The notes: generated by a model not told the origin, from the sequence alone. Counted from the first letter of the stretch, positions 47,811 through 57,455 are shown. The stretch is DNA of 64,000 nt from Sphingopyxis sp. QXT-31 (GCF_001984035.1 NZ_CP019449.1:2604001-2668000); one strand, 5' to 3'. Numbers and translations are program-made.

Positions 47811-48587
47811 TTATCGGCGCTTGAACGCCGCCGATGCCGCATAGCCGAGCAGCAGCGACATCGCGACCGCCGCAAGTCCATACAGAAAGCCATGCCGCTG
47901 CGCCGCCAGCGCCACAAAACGCTCGAAACCCGCCTTGCGGATCTCGACGTTGCGCGAGGCGACCGCGAGCACGCGGCCCTTGCTGATCAGGAAGGTTTCG
48001 GCGCGGTAGGTGCCGACAGGCACGCGCGCGGGCACGGGAATGCGCGCGCGATAGAGCACGCCTTCGGTAATCTCGACCGCTGCGGGATTTTCGTAGAACA
48101 GCCCCATGCGGCGATAGAGGTCGACGAGCCCCTTTTCGAAGCGTTCGAGCGTGCTGCTTTCCGAAAACCCCGCCGGCGACATCGAGAGATTGTCGAGCCC
48201 GAGCTCGAAGATCGCGGCGGTGCGCTCGTCGACCAGCTTGTCGATCGGCTGCGACGATCCGATCGCATAGAAGCCCGGCGAACTGCGCAGGCGGATGCTG
48301 TTCGCATTGACCCAGATGCCCGCGACGCGGCGCTTTTCGCGCAGGATGATGGGGCGCACCGGCCCCTTCAGCACCACGACGATGTCGGCGCGGTCGTCGG
48401 GCAGCCGCTGGCCGGGATAGAGGATCGCGCCGAACAGCAGCAATTCCTCGCCGGTGAAACTATACTGGATGTCGATCGCGCGGCTCGACACGTCGGGCAC
48501 CAGCCGCGGGTCGGCGGCGCGCGCGGGAGAAGCGACGGCGAGCGAGCCGAGCAGCAGCGCGAGCAGCAAGGCGCCGAGCCACCTCAT
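47811..48587 (-). CDS. TIGR02186 family membrane protein
   Basis: A 258-residue protein with a signal sequence (MRWLGALLLALLLGSLAVASPARA), a periplasmic domain beginning LVPDVSSRAIDIQYSFTGEEL and a C-terminal membrane helix (residues ~232-252). This is the TIGR02186 pattern; such proteins stand beside TauE/SafE exporters in many alphaproteobacteria. Exact role unknown, perhaps solute capture for the exporter. Its start overlaps the TauE stop by four bases. Confidence 0.9.
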   Translation of the reverse strand: MRWLGALLLALLLGSLAVASPARAADPRLVPDVSSRAIDIQYSFTGEELLLFGAILYPGQRLPDDRADIVVVLKGPVRPIILREKRRVAGIWVNANSIRLRSSPGFYAIGSSQPIDKLVDERTAAIFELGLDNLSMSPAGFSESSTLERFEKGLVDLYRRMGLFYENPAAVEITEGVLYRARIPVPARVPVGTYRAETFLISKGRVLAVASRNVEIRKAGFERFVALAAQRHGFLYGLAAVAMSLLLGYAASAAFKRR

Positions 48588-49492
48588 TGCACGGTGTAGA
48601 TTTCTTCGGGACGGATGAAGAGGTCGACCGCCATGCGCAGCGCGACGAGCAGCACGATCGCGGCGAGCGCCATGCGCAGATATTCGGGCTTCACCTTCTG
48701 CGCGAAGCGCGCCCCGATCTGCGCCCCAGTGACGCTCCCCAAGAGCAGCAGTCCCGCGAGCACGATGTCGACCGCCCCGGTGGTCAGCGCATGGACCATC
48801 GTCGTCGCGATCGTCACGAAGAGGATCTGGAACAGCGAGGTGCCGACGACGACCTGCGTCCCCATGCCGAGCAGGTAGAGCATCGCGGGGACCATGATGA
48901 AGCCGCCGCCGACCCCGAGCAGCATCGTCAGCACGCCGACCGCCATGCCGAGCAGCAGCGGCGCGAGCGGCGAGATATAGAGGCCCGAGCGATAGAAGCG
49001 CCAGCGCAGCGGCAGGTTGGCGACCATCGGGTGGTGGCGCCGCTTGCGCGCGGGCGCGGGCAGCCCGGCGCGGGCGGCCTGCAACGTCCCCCATGCCTCG
49101 CGCGCCATGAAGCTGCCGACCGTGCCGAGCAGCGCCACATAGAGAATGTTGATCGTCGTATCGATCTGGCCCCAGGCGGTGAGCAGTTCGAACAAACCGG
49201 CGCCGATCAGCGAGCCGACGAGCCCGCCCGCGACGAGCACCGCGCCCATGCGCAAATCGACCCCGTCGCGCTCGAGATGCGCGAGCGCGCCCGACACGCT
49301 GGCCCCCGTCACCTGCGTCGCCGCCGAAGCGGCCGCGACCGTCGGCGGAATGCCGTAGAAGATCAGCAAGGGCGTGGTCAGGAAGCCGCCGCCGACGCCG
49401 AACATGCCCGACAGGAAACCCACCCCGCCACCGAGCAGGATGATCACCAGCGCATTGACCGATAGATTGGCGACGGGAAGGTAAAGATCCAT
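48584..49492 (-). CDS. TauE/SafE family membrane transporter
   Basis: A 302-residue protein with eight or so membrane helices (for example LVIILLGGGVGFLSGMFGVGGG and AVGVLTMLLGVGGGFIMVPA). The GGxxSG-like GVGGGFLTTPLLI repeat in each half is the family hallmark. It probably exports sulfite or a sulfonate/organic acid. It is coupled to TIGR02186. Confidence 0.92.
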   Translation of the reverse strand: MDLYLPVANLSVNALVIILLGGGVGFLSGMFGVGGGFLTTPLLIFYGIPPTVAAASAATQVTGASVSGALAHLERDGVDLRMGAVLVAGGLVGSLIGAGLFELLTAWGQIDTTINILYVALLGTVGSFMAREAWGTLQAARAGLPAPARKRRHHPMVANLPLRWRFYRSGLYISPLAPLLLGMAVGVLTMLLGVGGGFIMVPAMLYLLGMGTQVVVGTSLFQILFVTIATTMVHALTTGAVDIVLAGLLLLGSVTGAQIGARFAQKVKPEYLRMALAAIVLLVALRMAVDLFIRPEEIYTVQ

Positions 49493-49595
49493 GGGCCCCG
49501 GAACGTGATGCTTGCCCCCATATGGAGCGCTGCCGCCGACCCTAGACCAGTTCGCGTCCGCGGGGAATCGCCGAGGAGCCGAAAATCGGCAAAAA

Positions 49596-50732
49596 TCAGA
49601 AGTCGGCGGCGAGGGTCAACGCAACGCCGCTGTCGGGCCTGGCATCGCCCGCGACGCGCTGCCGCCAGTCGAGCGCGACGCGGCTCCCCTCGCCCACTTT
49701 GGGCAGGCGCAAGGTGACGCGCGGGCCGACGTCGACGCGCGCGGCGCCGGGCTGGACCGACCCCACGGCGAGTCCGCCAAGGTGCAGGCTGCTCCCCGGC
49801 GTCCGCGCGACTTCGCGGTCGATCACCACCGCGGCATCGGCAAAGCCGTCGCGGCGCCGCGCACCGACGATGCCCGCCTGCCCATAGGCATCGAGCCGGA
49901 AACGCGCGGGCAGCGCGACATCGCCGACCCCGCCAACGACCATCGCCGCGAGCGCGGTGCGCCCCTCGCTGCCCGCCGCCACGCGCTGCTCGACCGCGAT
50001 ATCGACGGGGACGTGCGCGAGCGGGGCGAAGGCGAGCCCCAAGGCCAGTTCGCGCTGCGGAACCTCGGCGAGTGCGAGCGTCACCCGGCCATATGCGCGC
50101 AGCCGCCCGCTCTCGCCGAAGCCATAGGCCAGCCGCGCGCTCGCCTGACTGCCGCCGAGCTGGCTTGCGGCCGCGATGCCGCCATCCGGCACGCGGCCCG
50201 ACCCCGAGCGCAGATAGGCCCAGCTGCCGAGCGACCAGCCCGCGAGCTGGCGCTTCATCCAATAGGGCCGCCCGGCGCCCGGCGGACCGGGATAGGGCAA
50301 TGTCTCGGTCTTCACCCACGCCGGGCCGGCGACCGCCGCGCGACTTGTGCCGCCCGGCAGCGGCGGCAGCAGCCGCACGAGCATCGCCGAGCGCATGGCG
50401 TTGAGGCCGTCGCCCCAAGACGCAGCATCGGCTTGGCTGGGTGCCGCCGGTTGCACGAGCCGCACGATCCCGGCCTGACGCCGCCGACGCTCGGTCGGTC
50501 CGGCCGACAAAAACTCGGGCATGGCCCGATCATCGATCCGGGCAATGGGTGCCCAGCGCGGTTCGCCGGGCTCTGACGCAAAGCCCACCGCCGCAGGATG
50601 CGGGGGCAGGGGAACTGCGGGGTTCCAGTGCGCCGCCACGCGCGCAATCGTCCAGCAGCCGAACAGCAGCAGCAGGAAGCGCAGCGCGCGCGCGTCATGG
50701 CGCGACGCCGGACCGGCCGCCACGCCCGTCAT
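49596..50732 (-). CDS. NfrA-like C-terminal barrel protein
   Basis: A 378-residue protein. One hydrophobic segment (LRFLLLLFGCWTIARVA) near residue 20 may be a signal or anchor. The C-terminal 230 residues form repeating strands (AGWSLGSWAYLRSG, LGGSQASARLAYGF, RFRLDAYGQAGIVG, ending VALTLAADF) similar to the C-terminal domain of NfrA (phage N4 receptor/exopolysaccharide export). Its start overlaps the glycosyltransferase stop by four bases, so the two work together. Confidence 0.72.
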   Translation of the reverse strand: MTGVAAGPASRHDARALRFLLLLFGCWTIARVAAHWNPAVPLPPHPAAVGFASEPGEPRWAPIARIDDRAMPEFLSAGPTERRRRQAGIVRLVQPAAPSQADAASWGDGLNAMRSAMLVRLLPPLPGGTSRAAVAGPAWVKTETLPYPGPPGAGRPYWMKRQLAGWSLGSWAYLRSGSGRVPDGGIAAASQLGGSQASARLAYGFGESGRLRAYGRVTLALAEVPQRELALGLAFAPLAHVPVDIAVEQRVAAGSEGRTALAAMVVGGVGDVALPARFRLDAYGQAGIVGARRRDGFADAAVVIDREVARTPGSSLHLGGLAVGSVQPGAARVDVGPRVTLRLPKVGEGSRVALDWRQRVAGDARPDSGVALTLAADF

Positions 50733-52144
50733 CGCGTGCGCACCGGCGGTGGGGCCGCGATGAGCAACGCGTCGCCTTCGTCGTGGCGCGTCTTGTCCCA
50801 CACAACGCGGCCCGAACGCAGCATCTTCCAATAATCGGCGACCGCCTTGCGCGCCGCGAACATCGCCACGAGATTGGCGATGAAGGCGCGCGGGATCGAA
50901 AGCAGCCCCTGGCGCAGGCCATAGGCGCGCGTCGCAAAATGCCCGCGCATGCCGAGCCGCCACAGTAGCAGCGCTCCCGACAGGCCCATCAGCAGCTGCA
51001 GCAGCGGCGAGGGCGGCCGCGCTTGCCAGCCGAGCAGCGCATGACCGGCAAGGCTGAGCGTCCCCGCAACCAGCGCGGCATAGGCGGCGAGGATTACCGC
51101 TGCCGCGAGCGGCGCGCGGCGGTCGCGCCACAGCATCCAGCGCGCGACCCAACCGCCTTCCTTTGGCCCGTCCCAGCCGAGATGGTCCCATCCCGCGAGC
51201 GCGATCCCCGCGATCCAGCGCGATTTTTGGCGCACCGCCCCCCACAAGGTCGCGGGAAAGGGGCCGCGCGAGACGATCCACTCGCCCTCCTCGTCGATCG
51301 CGGCGACGAAGGCCGTGCGCATCCCGTGGGTGCCGATAAGGATCCCCATCTCATAATCCTCGGTCAGGCTGTCGGGACGGAAAGGCGCGCCGCCGCGCCG
51401 CAGCGACAGAAAGGTCAGAGCGTTGCGGGTCAGCGCGCAACCGACCCCCGCCGAGGGCAAAGGCGCCCCCAGCCGCCCACGCAGCACCATGTCCTTGCCA
51501 TGCGCCTCGGCGAATTCGTCGGCATAATGGCCCGCGACCCATTGCCGGTCGATCCCGAGCAGCGGCAGCACCGGGATCTGGACCATCGCGTAATGCACGA
51601 GCCCCGCGCGGTAGAGCGCGAGTTCGGCGCGGTGTACGACATCCTCGCAATCGTGGAGCACGACCCCCGCGAAGCGGATGCCCTCGGCGCGTTCGTCTAC
51701 ACCCATCGCGGCCCATAGCCGGTTGAGATTGTCGCCCTTGGTCGTCGGTCCGTCACCGTGACCGATGACCAGGCGCAGCCGCGGGTCGGCGGCGACGAGC
51801 GGCGACACCGCGAACAAAGTCAACGCGTCGTTGGGATAACAACCCAGATAGACGCGAAAATCCTCGCCCTGCCACGCCGACAGGGTGCGGGCGATCATCG
51901 TCGGCAGGACGTCCGACTCGTCCCAGGCGGGAACGAAGACCGCGAGCGGCCCCTCGACCTGTTCGTCCATGCGCATATCGTGCAGATAGGCCGGCCCGGC
52001 GCGGCCCTTGCGCGTCGCGATCCAGAGAATATCGAACAGAAGATCGTCGAAGCCGATCAATAATATGCCGACCGATGCAAAAAGCATCAGCTCGTGACTG
52101 GCCAAATCGACCAGAATTTCCAGTCCCGCGCTCGACATTGCCAT
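50729..52144 (-). CDS. NfrB-like membrane glycosyltransferase (GT2)
   Basis: A 471-residue inner-membrane glycosyltransferase. Helices flank the catalytic domain: ELMLFASVGILLIGFDDLLF near the start and three more after residue 310. Conserved GT2 motifs are AVFVPAWDESDV, HDCEDVVH, TEDYEMGILI and QKSRWIAGI (QxxRW). It resembles NfrB, the inner-membrane part of an NfrA/NfrB exopolysaccharide system. I chose ATG 52144 after GGGGGCAGAG; ATG 52171 is also possible. The NfrB EPS role is inference. Confidence 0.82.
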   Translation of the reverse strand: MAMSSAGLEILVDLASHELMLFASVGILLIGFDDLLFDILWIATRKGRAGPAYLHDMRMDEQVEGPLAVFVPAWDESDVLPTMIARTLSAWQGEDFRVYLGCYPNDALTLFAVSPLVAADPRLRLVIGHGDGPTTKGDNLNRLWAAMGVDERAEGIRFAGVVLHDCEDVVHRAELALYRAGLVHYAMVQIPVLPLLGIDRQWVAGHYADEFAEAHGKDMVLRGRLGAPLPSAGVGCALTRNALTFLSLRRGGAPFRPDSLTEDYEMGILIGTHGMRTAFVAAIDEEGEWIVSRGPFPATLWGAVRQKSRWIAGIALAGWDHLGWDGPKEGGWVARWMLWRDRRAPLAAAVILAAYAALVAGTLSLAGHALLGWQARPPSPLLQLLMGLSGALLLWRLGMRGHFATRAYGLRQGLLSIPRAFIANLVAMFAARKAVADYWKMLRSGRVVWDKTRHDEGDALLIAAPPPVRTR

Positions 52145-52293
52145 GTAGCGCTCTGCCCCCGCCGCCGTCATGTCGTCACATGGGTCCAGAATTAGTCCAA
52201 AACACTCTGGAAGCAAAGAGAAACTGCACCAATATGGCAGTGACGACGGCCAAAGGGTGACGCACGCGGATTGCCGGGCTAGGAGGCTTAGCT

Positions 52294-53571
52294 ATGGCCC
52301 GACGTAACACCGCTCCATCCGCGCTACGCAATTTTCTCGAAAGCGAGAGTGCCGGCGGCATGCTGCTGATCGCAGCGGCCGCGCTCGCAATGATCATCGC
52401 CAATTCTGCGCTCGGCGAAAGCTATGCCCACGCCATCCACGCGGTGACCGGGCCGGTGCTCAGCGACAAGCTGGGGCCGATGACCGTGCATCTGTGGATC
52501 AACGACGGGCTGATGGCGATTTTCTTCCTGCTCGTGGGGCTCGAGATCAAGCGCGAGTTCGTCGACGGACGGCTCGCGAGCTGGGACCGGCGGCGCCTGC
52601 CCTTCATCGCCGCGGCGGCGGGCATGGCGGTGCCGGCAGCGCTTTACATGGTCTTCGCGGGAAGCACGCCTGGGCTTGCCCAAGGCTGGGCGATCCCCGC
52701 CGCGACCGACATCGCCTTTGCAATCGGCGTGCTCGCGCTGCTCGGCAAGCGTGCCCCGACCTCGCTGAAGCTCTTCCTCGTCACCGTCGCGATCGTCGAC
52801 GACATGGGCGCCGTCGCGATCATCGCGCTTTTCTACACCGCCAAGATAAACCTCTTCGCGCTCGCCGCGGCGGGGGCCGTGCTCGGCCTGATGTTCGCCT
52901 GCAATCGCTTCGGAGTGAAGCGCCTCGCTGTCTATCTGCTGCTGTTCGCGATCCTCTGGTACGCGATGCTGCTGTCGGGGGTGCACGCGACGATCGCCGG
53001 GGTGCTCGCGGCGATGGCGATTCCGTTCGAGGCGACGCCTGGCACGCCCGACAGCGCGACCTCGCCGCTCCATCGGCTCGAACATGGGCTGCATCCCTGG
53101 GTCGCCTTCGGCATCGTGCCGCTGTTCGGCTTCGCCAACGCGGGGGTCGATATCTCGGGCCTCACCGCCGAGCAGCTGTTCGCGCCCTTACCGCTCGGCA
53201 TCGCGGCGGGGCTGTTCCTCGGCAAGCAGATCGGCATTTTCGGCAGCGTGTGGCTGGCCGTGAAGCTGGGCATCGCGGGCCGGCTGCGCGGCGCGACCTG
53301 GCTGCAGGTCTATGGCGTGTCCCTGCTCTGCGGCATCGGCTTCACGATGAGCTTGTTCATCGGCGGCCTCGCCTTCCCTGGCGATCCCCTGCTCATCGAA
53401 GAAGCGAAGATCGGGATATTGATGGGATCGCTGGTTGCCGCGCTCGCGGGTTATGCGGTACTGCGCCTCGCGCCGCTGCACCCGCAGCATGGCGAGGTCG
53501 AAGCCCGGTCCGACGAGGAGATCGTCGGCGACGGCGATGTCCGCGACACTTCGGAGCCGCTTCCCGCATGA
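52294..53571 (+). CDS. nhaA: Na+/H+ antiporter NhaA
   Basis: Electrogenic sodium-proton exchanger of the inner membrane. 425 residues with about 11 helices. The key DD pair lies in TVAIVDDMGAVAIIALFY (ion-binding Asp), with PAATDIAFAIGVLALLG before it. The start has a strong AGGAGG RBS. The C-terminus carries a hydrophilic extension (residues ~385-425, HGEVEARSDEEIVGDGD). It is divergent from the NfrB-like gene. Confidence 0.95.
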   Translation: MARRNTAPSALRNFLESESAGGMLLIAAAALAMIIANSALGESYAHAIHAVTGPVLSDKLGPMTVHLWINDGLMAIFFLLVGLEIKREFVDGRLASWDRRRLPFIAAAAGMAVPAALYMVFAGSTPGLAQGWAIPAATDIAFAIGVLALLGKRAPTSLKLFLVTVAIVDDMGAVAIIALFYTAKINLFALAAAGAVLGLMFACNRFGVKRLAVYLLLFAILWYAMLLSGVHATIAGVLAAMAIPFEATPGTPDSATSPLHRLEHGLHPWVAFGIVPLFGFANAGVDISGLTAEQLFAPLPLGIAAGLFLGKQIGIFGSVWLAVKLGIAGRLRGATWLQVYGVSLLCGIGFTMSLFIGGLAFPGDPLLIEEAKIGILMGSLVAALAGYAVLRLAPLHPQHGEVEARSDEEIVGDGDVRDTSEPLPA

Positions 53572-55217
53572 TGCACCGCCTGCGCTTTTCTCTCATAACC
53601 CTGCTCGCCGCGGCGACGCTGTCGGGCTGCTATGCGCTCGATCCCGAAATGAAGCGGCAGGTCGAAGCGCGCAAGGCGCAGACCGGCGGCGCACCCGCAC
53701 CGGCATCCCCCACCCCGGAGAAAACTGCCGCGGCGGACCCGGCGCTGACCGAAGTCGATGTGCGCCGCATCGAGGTGGTGAAGGGCATGACCGCGCTGCC
53801 GCCGCCCTCGGGCGCGCCCGCAACGCCGCCTTCGGCGCCCGGCGCGCCGCGCGCGACGATCGTCCCCGGCCTCACCGCCCTGCCGCCGCCGTCGGGCGCC
53901 CCTTCCGACCTGCTGCCGCCGCCCGCGCCCGCCGCGACCGACTGGCCGGTGCGCGCCGCGGCGCCGGCCGATCCCGCCGCCGCGACGCTCGCGGGGCAGA
54001 CGGTCGATGCCGTCGCGACCGCCTATGTCTCGCTGAGCCTCGAGATCGGCACGCACGAAAAGGGTTATATCGACGCCTATTACGGCCCCCAAGGCCTGCT
54101 CGACGCGTCGATCGCCGCGCCGCGCGACCAGAAGGCGCTGCTGGTGTCGGCGCGCCAGCTGATGGCGAAGCTCGACGAGGTCTCCGCCGACCTCACCGAC
54201 CCGATCGAACGCCAGCGCGGCGCCTTCCTATCGGCGCAGCTCCGCGCCGCTGAGACGCGGCTGATGATGATGGGCGGCGCGCGCTTCTCCTTCGCCGAGG
54301 AGGCCGAGCGGTTGTTCGGCGTGCGCCCGGTGCTGCGCCCGCTCAAAAGCTACGACGCCGCGCTCGCCACCATCGACGCGCTGGTCCCCGGCGAAGGCCC
54401 GCTCGCGACGCGCGTCGAGGCCTATCTCGACCGCTTCACCATCCCCAAGGACAAGCTCCAGGGCGTGTTCGAGGCCGCGATCTCGCGCTGCCGCGGGCGC
54501 ACCGTCGCGCATGTCGCGCTCGCGCCCGGCGACAGTTTCGAGCTGCAATTCGTTACCGGCAAGAGCTGGAGCGGCTATAATTATTACCAGGGCGGCTATC
54601 ACAGCATCATCCAGGTCAACACCGACCTGCCGATCCGCCTGTCGCGCGCGCTCGACCTCGGCTGCCACGAAGGTTATCCCGGCCACCACCTCCTCAACAT
54701 GAAGCTCGAGGAGCAGATGGTGAAGGGCCGCGGCTGGATCGAGTATAGCGTCTATCCGCTCTACAGCCCGCAGAGCCTGATCGCCGAGGGCACCGCCAAT
54801 TACGGCATCGACCTCGCATTCCCCGGCCAGACGCGCCCCGACACCGAGCGCGACATATTGATGCCGCTCGCCGGGATCGATCCGCCCGCCGACGACAAAT
54901 ATTGGCAGCTGCTGGATGCAATGAAGGCGCTGACCGGCGCGCGGCTGACGATCGCGCAGCAATATCTCGACGGCGCGATCGACCGCGCCACCGCGGTCGC
55001 GCTGACCGAAAAATACCAGCTCGTCTCGCCCGCGCGCGCCGAGCAGTCGGTGAGCTTCACCGACCAGTATCGCAGCTATGTGATCAACTACGGTCTCGGC
55101 GAGGAAATCGTGCGCGCCTATATCGAGCGCGGCGACCCCGAGCGCGACGAGATCTGGCGCCGCTTCGCGCTGATCATCGGCGAGCCGACCCTGCCGTCGG
55201 ACCTGCTCGCGCGGTGA
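53568..55217 (+). CDS. DUF885-type lipoprotein (putative metallopeptidase)
   Basis: A 549-residue protein with a lipobox (LLAAATLSGC). A Pro/Ala-rich linker (about residues 25-140) holds two near-identical blocks, GMTALPPPSGAP and GLTALPPPSGAP. The main domain (150-549) is helical with CHEGYPGHH (HExxxH/H-like) as a metal site, plus EGTANYGIDLAFP (second-shell Glu). Related DUF885 proteins are candidate peptidases. The ATG overlaps the NhaA stop in ATGATG. Activity is inferred. Confidence 0.8.
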   Translation: MMHRLRFSLITLLAAATLSGCYALDPEMKRQVEARKAQTGGAPAPASPTPEKTAAADPALTEVDVRRIEVVKGMTALPPPSGAPATPPSAPGAPRATIVPGLTALPPPSGAPSDLLPPPAPAATDWPVRAAAPADPAAATLAGQTVDAVATAYVSLSLEIGTHEKGYIDAYYGPQGLLDASIAAPRDQKALLVSARQLMAKLDEVSADLTDPIERQRGAFLSAQLRAAETRLMMMGGARFSFAEEAERLFGVRPVLRPLKSYDAALATIDALVPGEGPLATRVEAYLDRFTIPKDKLQGVFEAAISRCRGRTVAHVALAPGDSFELQFVTGKSWSGYNYYQGGYHSIIQVNTDLPIRLSRALDLGCHEGYPGHHLLNMKLEEQMVKGRGWIEYSVYPLYSPQSLIAEGTANYGIDLAFPGQTRPDTERDILMPLAGIDPPADDKYWQLLDAMKALTGARLTIAQQYLDGAIDRATAVALTEKYQLVSPARAEQSVSFTDQYRSYVINYGLGEEIVRAYIERGDPERDEIWRRFALIIGEPTLPSDLLAR

Positions 55218-55360
55218 GCCGGGCGGCGCCCCTGCTGTGGCTCGGCCAGTCGGGCTCGCCGCGGCGCCCGCCGGCGGGGGTCGCGCCGCGCGGTTGAACG
55301 ACCCGGCGTGCCCACGCGCGCCGTCCGTTCCTCCGTGCCATTTTGCAAGGGACTCAGCCC

Positions 55361-56131
55361 ATGCTCGACAAGACCGAAACCCATCGCCGCATCGAAACCC
55401 CCGACATGAAGGATTATGGGGTCTATCTCGCGGTCGACCGCCTGCTCCTCTGCCAGAAACCGCTCGCCGAACTCTGCACCCCCGACGAACTCCAGTTCCA
55501 GATCGTCCACCAGGTCGAGGAACTGTGGATGAAGCTGATCGCCTTCACCCTTACCGAAATCGACGGCCATATGGCCGCGGGCCAGACGATGCGCGTCATC
55601 ACCCTGTTCGACCGCGTCAACCGCATCATGCGGCTGATGACCGACCAATTGTCGCTGCTCGAGACGATGAGCCCCTTCGACTATCAGTCGATCCGCCTCC
55701 AGCTCGGCAATGGGTCGGGGCAGGAAAGCCCGGGTTTTCAGCTGCTGCTGACGCTGCCGCAGCCGCTCTGGGCGCGCTATAAGGCGTGTTATCTGGAGCC
55801 CGCGGGCCGCAGCGTCGCCGACGTCTACGACACCGGCTACAGCCACGACGACGCCTATATGGTCGCCGAGGCGCTGGTCGAGTTCGACGAACTGTTCCAG
55901 ATTTTCCGCGCGCACCATATCTACCTCATCCACCGCTCGATCGGCATGGGGTCGAAGTCGCTCAAGGGGCGCCCGGTCGAGCTGCTCAACGCGGGCACGC
56001 GGCACCGCTTCTTCCCCGAACTCTGGGATATCCGCGCCGAGATGACCGACCGCTGGGGCGCCGAATATGGCGTCAAGCGCGACAGCATCAGCGACGTCCA
56101 TTCCGCTCCCGGACACGGCAGCGGGCTGTGA
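55361..56131 (+). CDS. kynA: tryptophan 2,3-dioxygenase family protein
   Basis: Haem enzyme that opens the indole ring of tryptophan to N-formylkynurenine. The 256-residue protein has FQIVHQVEELWMKL, with His50 at the distal-His site, and AHHIYLIHRSIGMGSK, which holds the proximal His. Two usual features differ: the GTGGSxG substrate loop reads GSKSLKGRPVELL, and the FRxxSGFQS region reads RLQLGNGSGQESPGF. It is shorter than typical enzymes. It is followed at once by kynureninase, which supports a kynurenine-pathway role. Confidence 0.82.
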   Translation: MLDKTETHRRIETPDMKDYGVYLAVDRLLLCQKPLAELCTPDELQFQIVHQVEELWMKLIAFTLTEIDGHMAAGQTMRVITLFDRVNRIMRLMTDQLSLLETMSPFDYQSIRLQLGNGSGQESPGFQLLLTLPQPLWARYKACYLEPAGRSVADVYDTGYSHDDAYMVAEALVEFDELFQIFRAHHIYLIHRSIGMGSKSLKGRPVELLNAGTRHRFFPELWDIRAEMTDRWGAEYGVKRDSISDVHSAPGHGSGL

Positions 56132-57255
56132 GCCGCGCGCTGCTGCCGGAGGCGATCGCCGAGCGTTTCCACCTGCCGCCGGGCGCGACCTATCTCAAGA
56201 GCCACAGCGTCGGCTGTCAGCCGCGCGCCGCCGAAACCTTGCTCCGCGACCGGCTGCTGACGCCCTGGCGCGAGACCGGCGAAGCCTGGCCGCACTGGCT
56301 GGAGGCCATCGACCAATGGCGCGCCGCACTCGCGGGGCTGATCGGGGCCGAGGCGCAGGACCTCTGCCCGGCGACCAACGTCAGCGCGGGCCTGTCGCGC
56401 TATATCTCGGCGCTCGGCACGGCGACGACGCGCCGCACGATCCTGCTCGCGCCGAGCGCCTTTCCGACCATCGGCTATGTCGCGAGCGGGCTCGCGGCGG
56501 CAGGATGGAAGACGGGCTACCTGCCCGCCGACGCCGACGTCCGCGACCCCGCCAGCTGGGCCGCGGCGCTCGATGACGATGTCGCGCTGGTCGTCGCGAT
56601 GCACGTCAGCTCGGTCAGCGGCGCGCTCACCGACGTCGCGGCGGTCGCGGCGGCGGCGAAGACGGCGGGCGCGCGCTGCATCGCCGACTGCGCGCAGTCG
56701 GTCGGCGTGGTGCCGGTCACCCCCGCCCTATGGGGCGTCGACGCGGTGCTCGGCACCAGCGTCAAATGGCTCTGCGGCGGCCCCGGCGCGGCGTGGCTCT
56801 GGGTCGCGCCGCACGACCGCAGCACCCTCGATCCGATGGAGCGCGGCTGGTGGAGCCACGAAAACCCGTTCGAGATGGACATCGCCGACTTCCGCTACGC
56901 CCCCGACGCCCGCCGCTGGTGGGGCGGCACCCCCGACGTCGCACCGTTCATCCTGTCGACCGCGGGGATCGGCGAGATCGCAGCGATCGGCGTGCCCGCG
57001 ATCCGCGGGCACAATGCGGCGTTACAAGCGATGCTGCGCGATGCTCTGGAGGCAAGGACGCCGCAATGGCGCTGGCCGAGCGGGGCCATCGGCGGGACGC
57101 TGTGCATCGACACCGGCACCGACCAGCCGCGGGTCGCGGCTGCCCTCGAACGCCATAATCTCCGCGCCGATTTTCGCGGGTCGATCCTGCGCGTCTCGTT
57201 TCATGCCTATAACGATGCGGCGGACGCGCATGCGGCGGCCGAGGCGCTGTCCTGA
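56128..57255 (+). CDS. kynU: kynureninase (class V aminotransferase fold)
   Basis: PLP enzyme that turns kynurenine into anthranilate and alanine. 375 residues from a GTG start that overlaps the kynA stop (GTGA). The PLP Lys is in GTSVKWLCGGPGAAW; LVVAMHVSSVSG and DCAQSVGVVPV bear further PLP contacts. There is no formamidase gene (kynB) in the window. Together with kynA it would form anthranilate from tryptophan. Confidence 0.9.
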   Translation: MSRALLPEAIAERFHLPPGATYLKSHSVGCQPRAAETLLRDRLLTPWRETGEAWPHWLEAIDQWRAALAGLIGAEAQDLCPATNVSAGLSRYISALGTATTRRTILLAPSAFPTIGYVASGLAAAGWKTGYLPADADVRDPASWAAALDDDVALVVAMHVSSVSGALTDVAAVAAAAKTAGARCIADCAQSVGVVPVTPALWGVDAVLGTSVKWLCGGPGAAWLWVAPHDRSTLDPMERGWWSHENPFEMDIADFRYAPDARRWWGGTPDVAPFILSTAGIGEIAAIGVPAIRGHNAALQAMLRDALEARTPQWRWPSGAIGGTLCIDTGTDQPRVAAALERHNLRADFRGSILRVSFHAYNDAADAHAAAEALS

Positions 57256-57270
57256 ATGCGCCGGCATTCC

Positions 57271-57289
57271 AAAGTTCAGTAAAGTTCAG
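57271..57289. repeat. short tandem direct repeat
   Basis: AAAGTTCAGT followed by AAAGTTCAG, 15 bases after the kynU stop. Too short to assign a role. Confidence 0.55.
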
Positions 57290-57394
57290 CCCAATGGCGA
57301 TCCCATGTCGAACCGACTTTCCGGGTAGCACGGCGGGTGCGTCGCGAGTCGAAACGGGAAGGATGTCGCTCATCGACAAGCTTGAAGCATAGCG

Positions 57395-57402
57395 ATGTTT
57401 TT
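57395..57402. repeat. target-site duplication, left copy
   Basis: ATGTTTTT, repeated exactly at 59733-59740 on the other side of the element. Confidence 0.88.
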
Positions 57403-57455
57403 GGGGCCTATATACCTGCTTGACCCAACCCGGAATCGAACCATGATGCCCGATC

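Noticed and set aside
46025..49492. HerA-like ATPase as part of a defence island
   Set aside because: No nuclease, helicase or other defence gene is adjacent; neighbours are ordinary transporters and a cell wall hydrolase.
57430..57452. GGTTCGATTCC-like T-arm motif on the minus strand suggesting a tRNA
   Set aside because: The stem does not pair and no cloverleaf can be built around it; likely chance within the transposon end.
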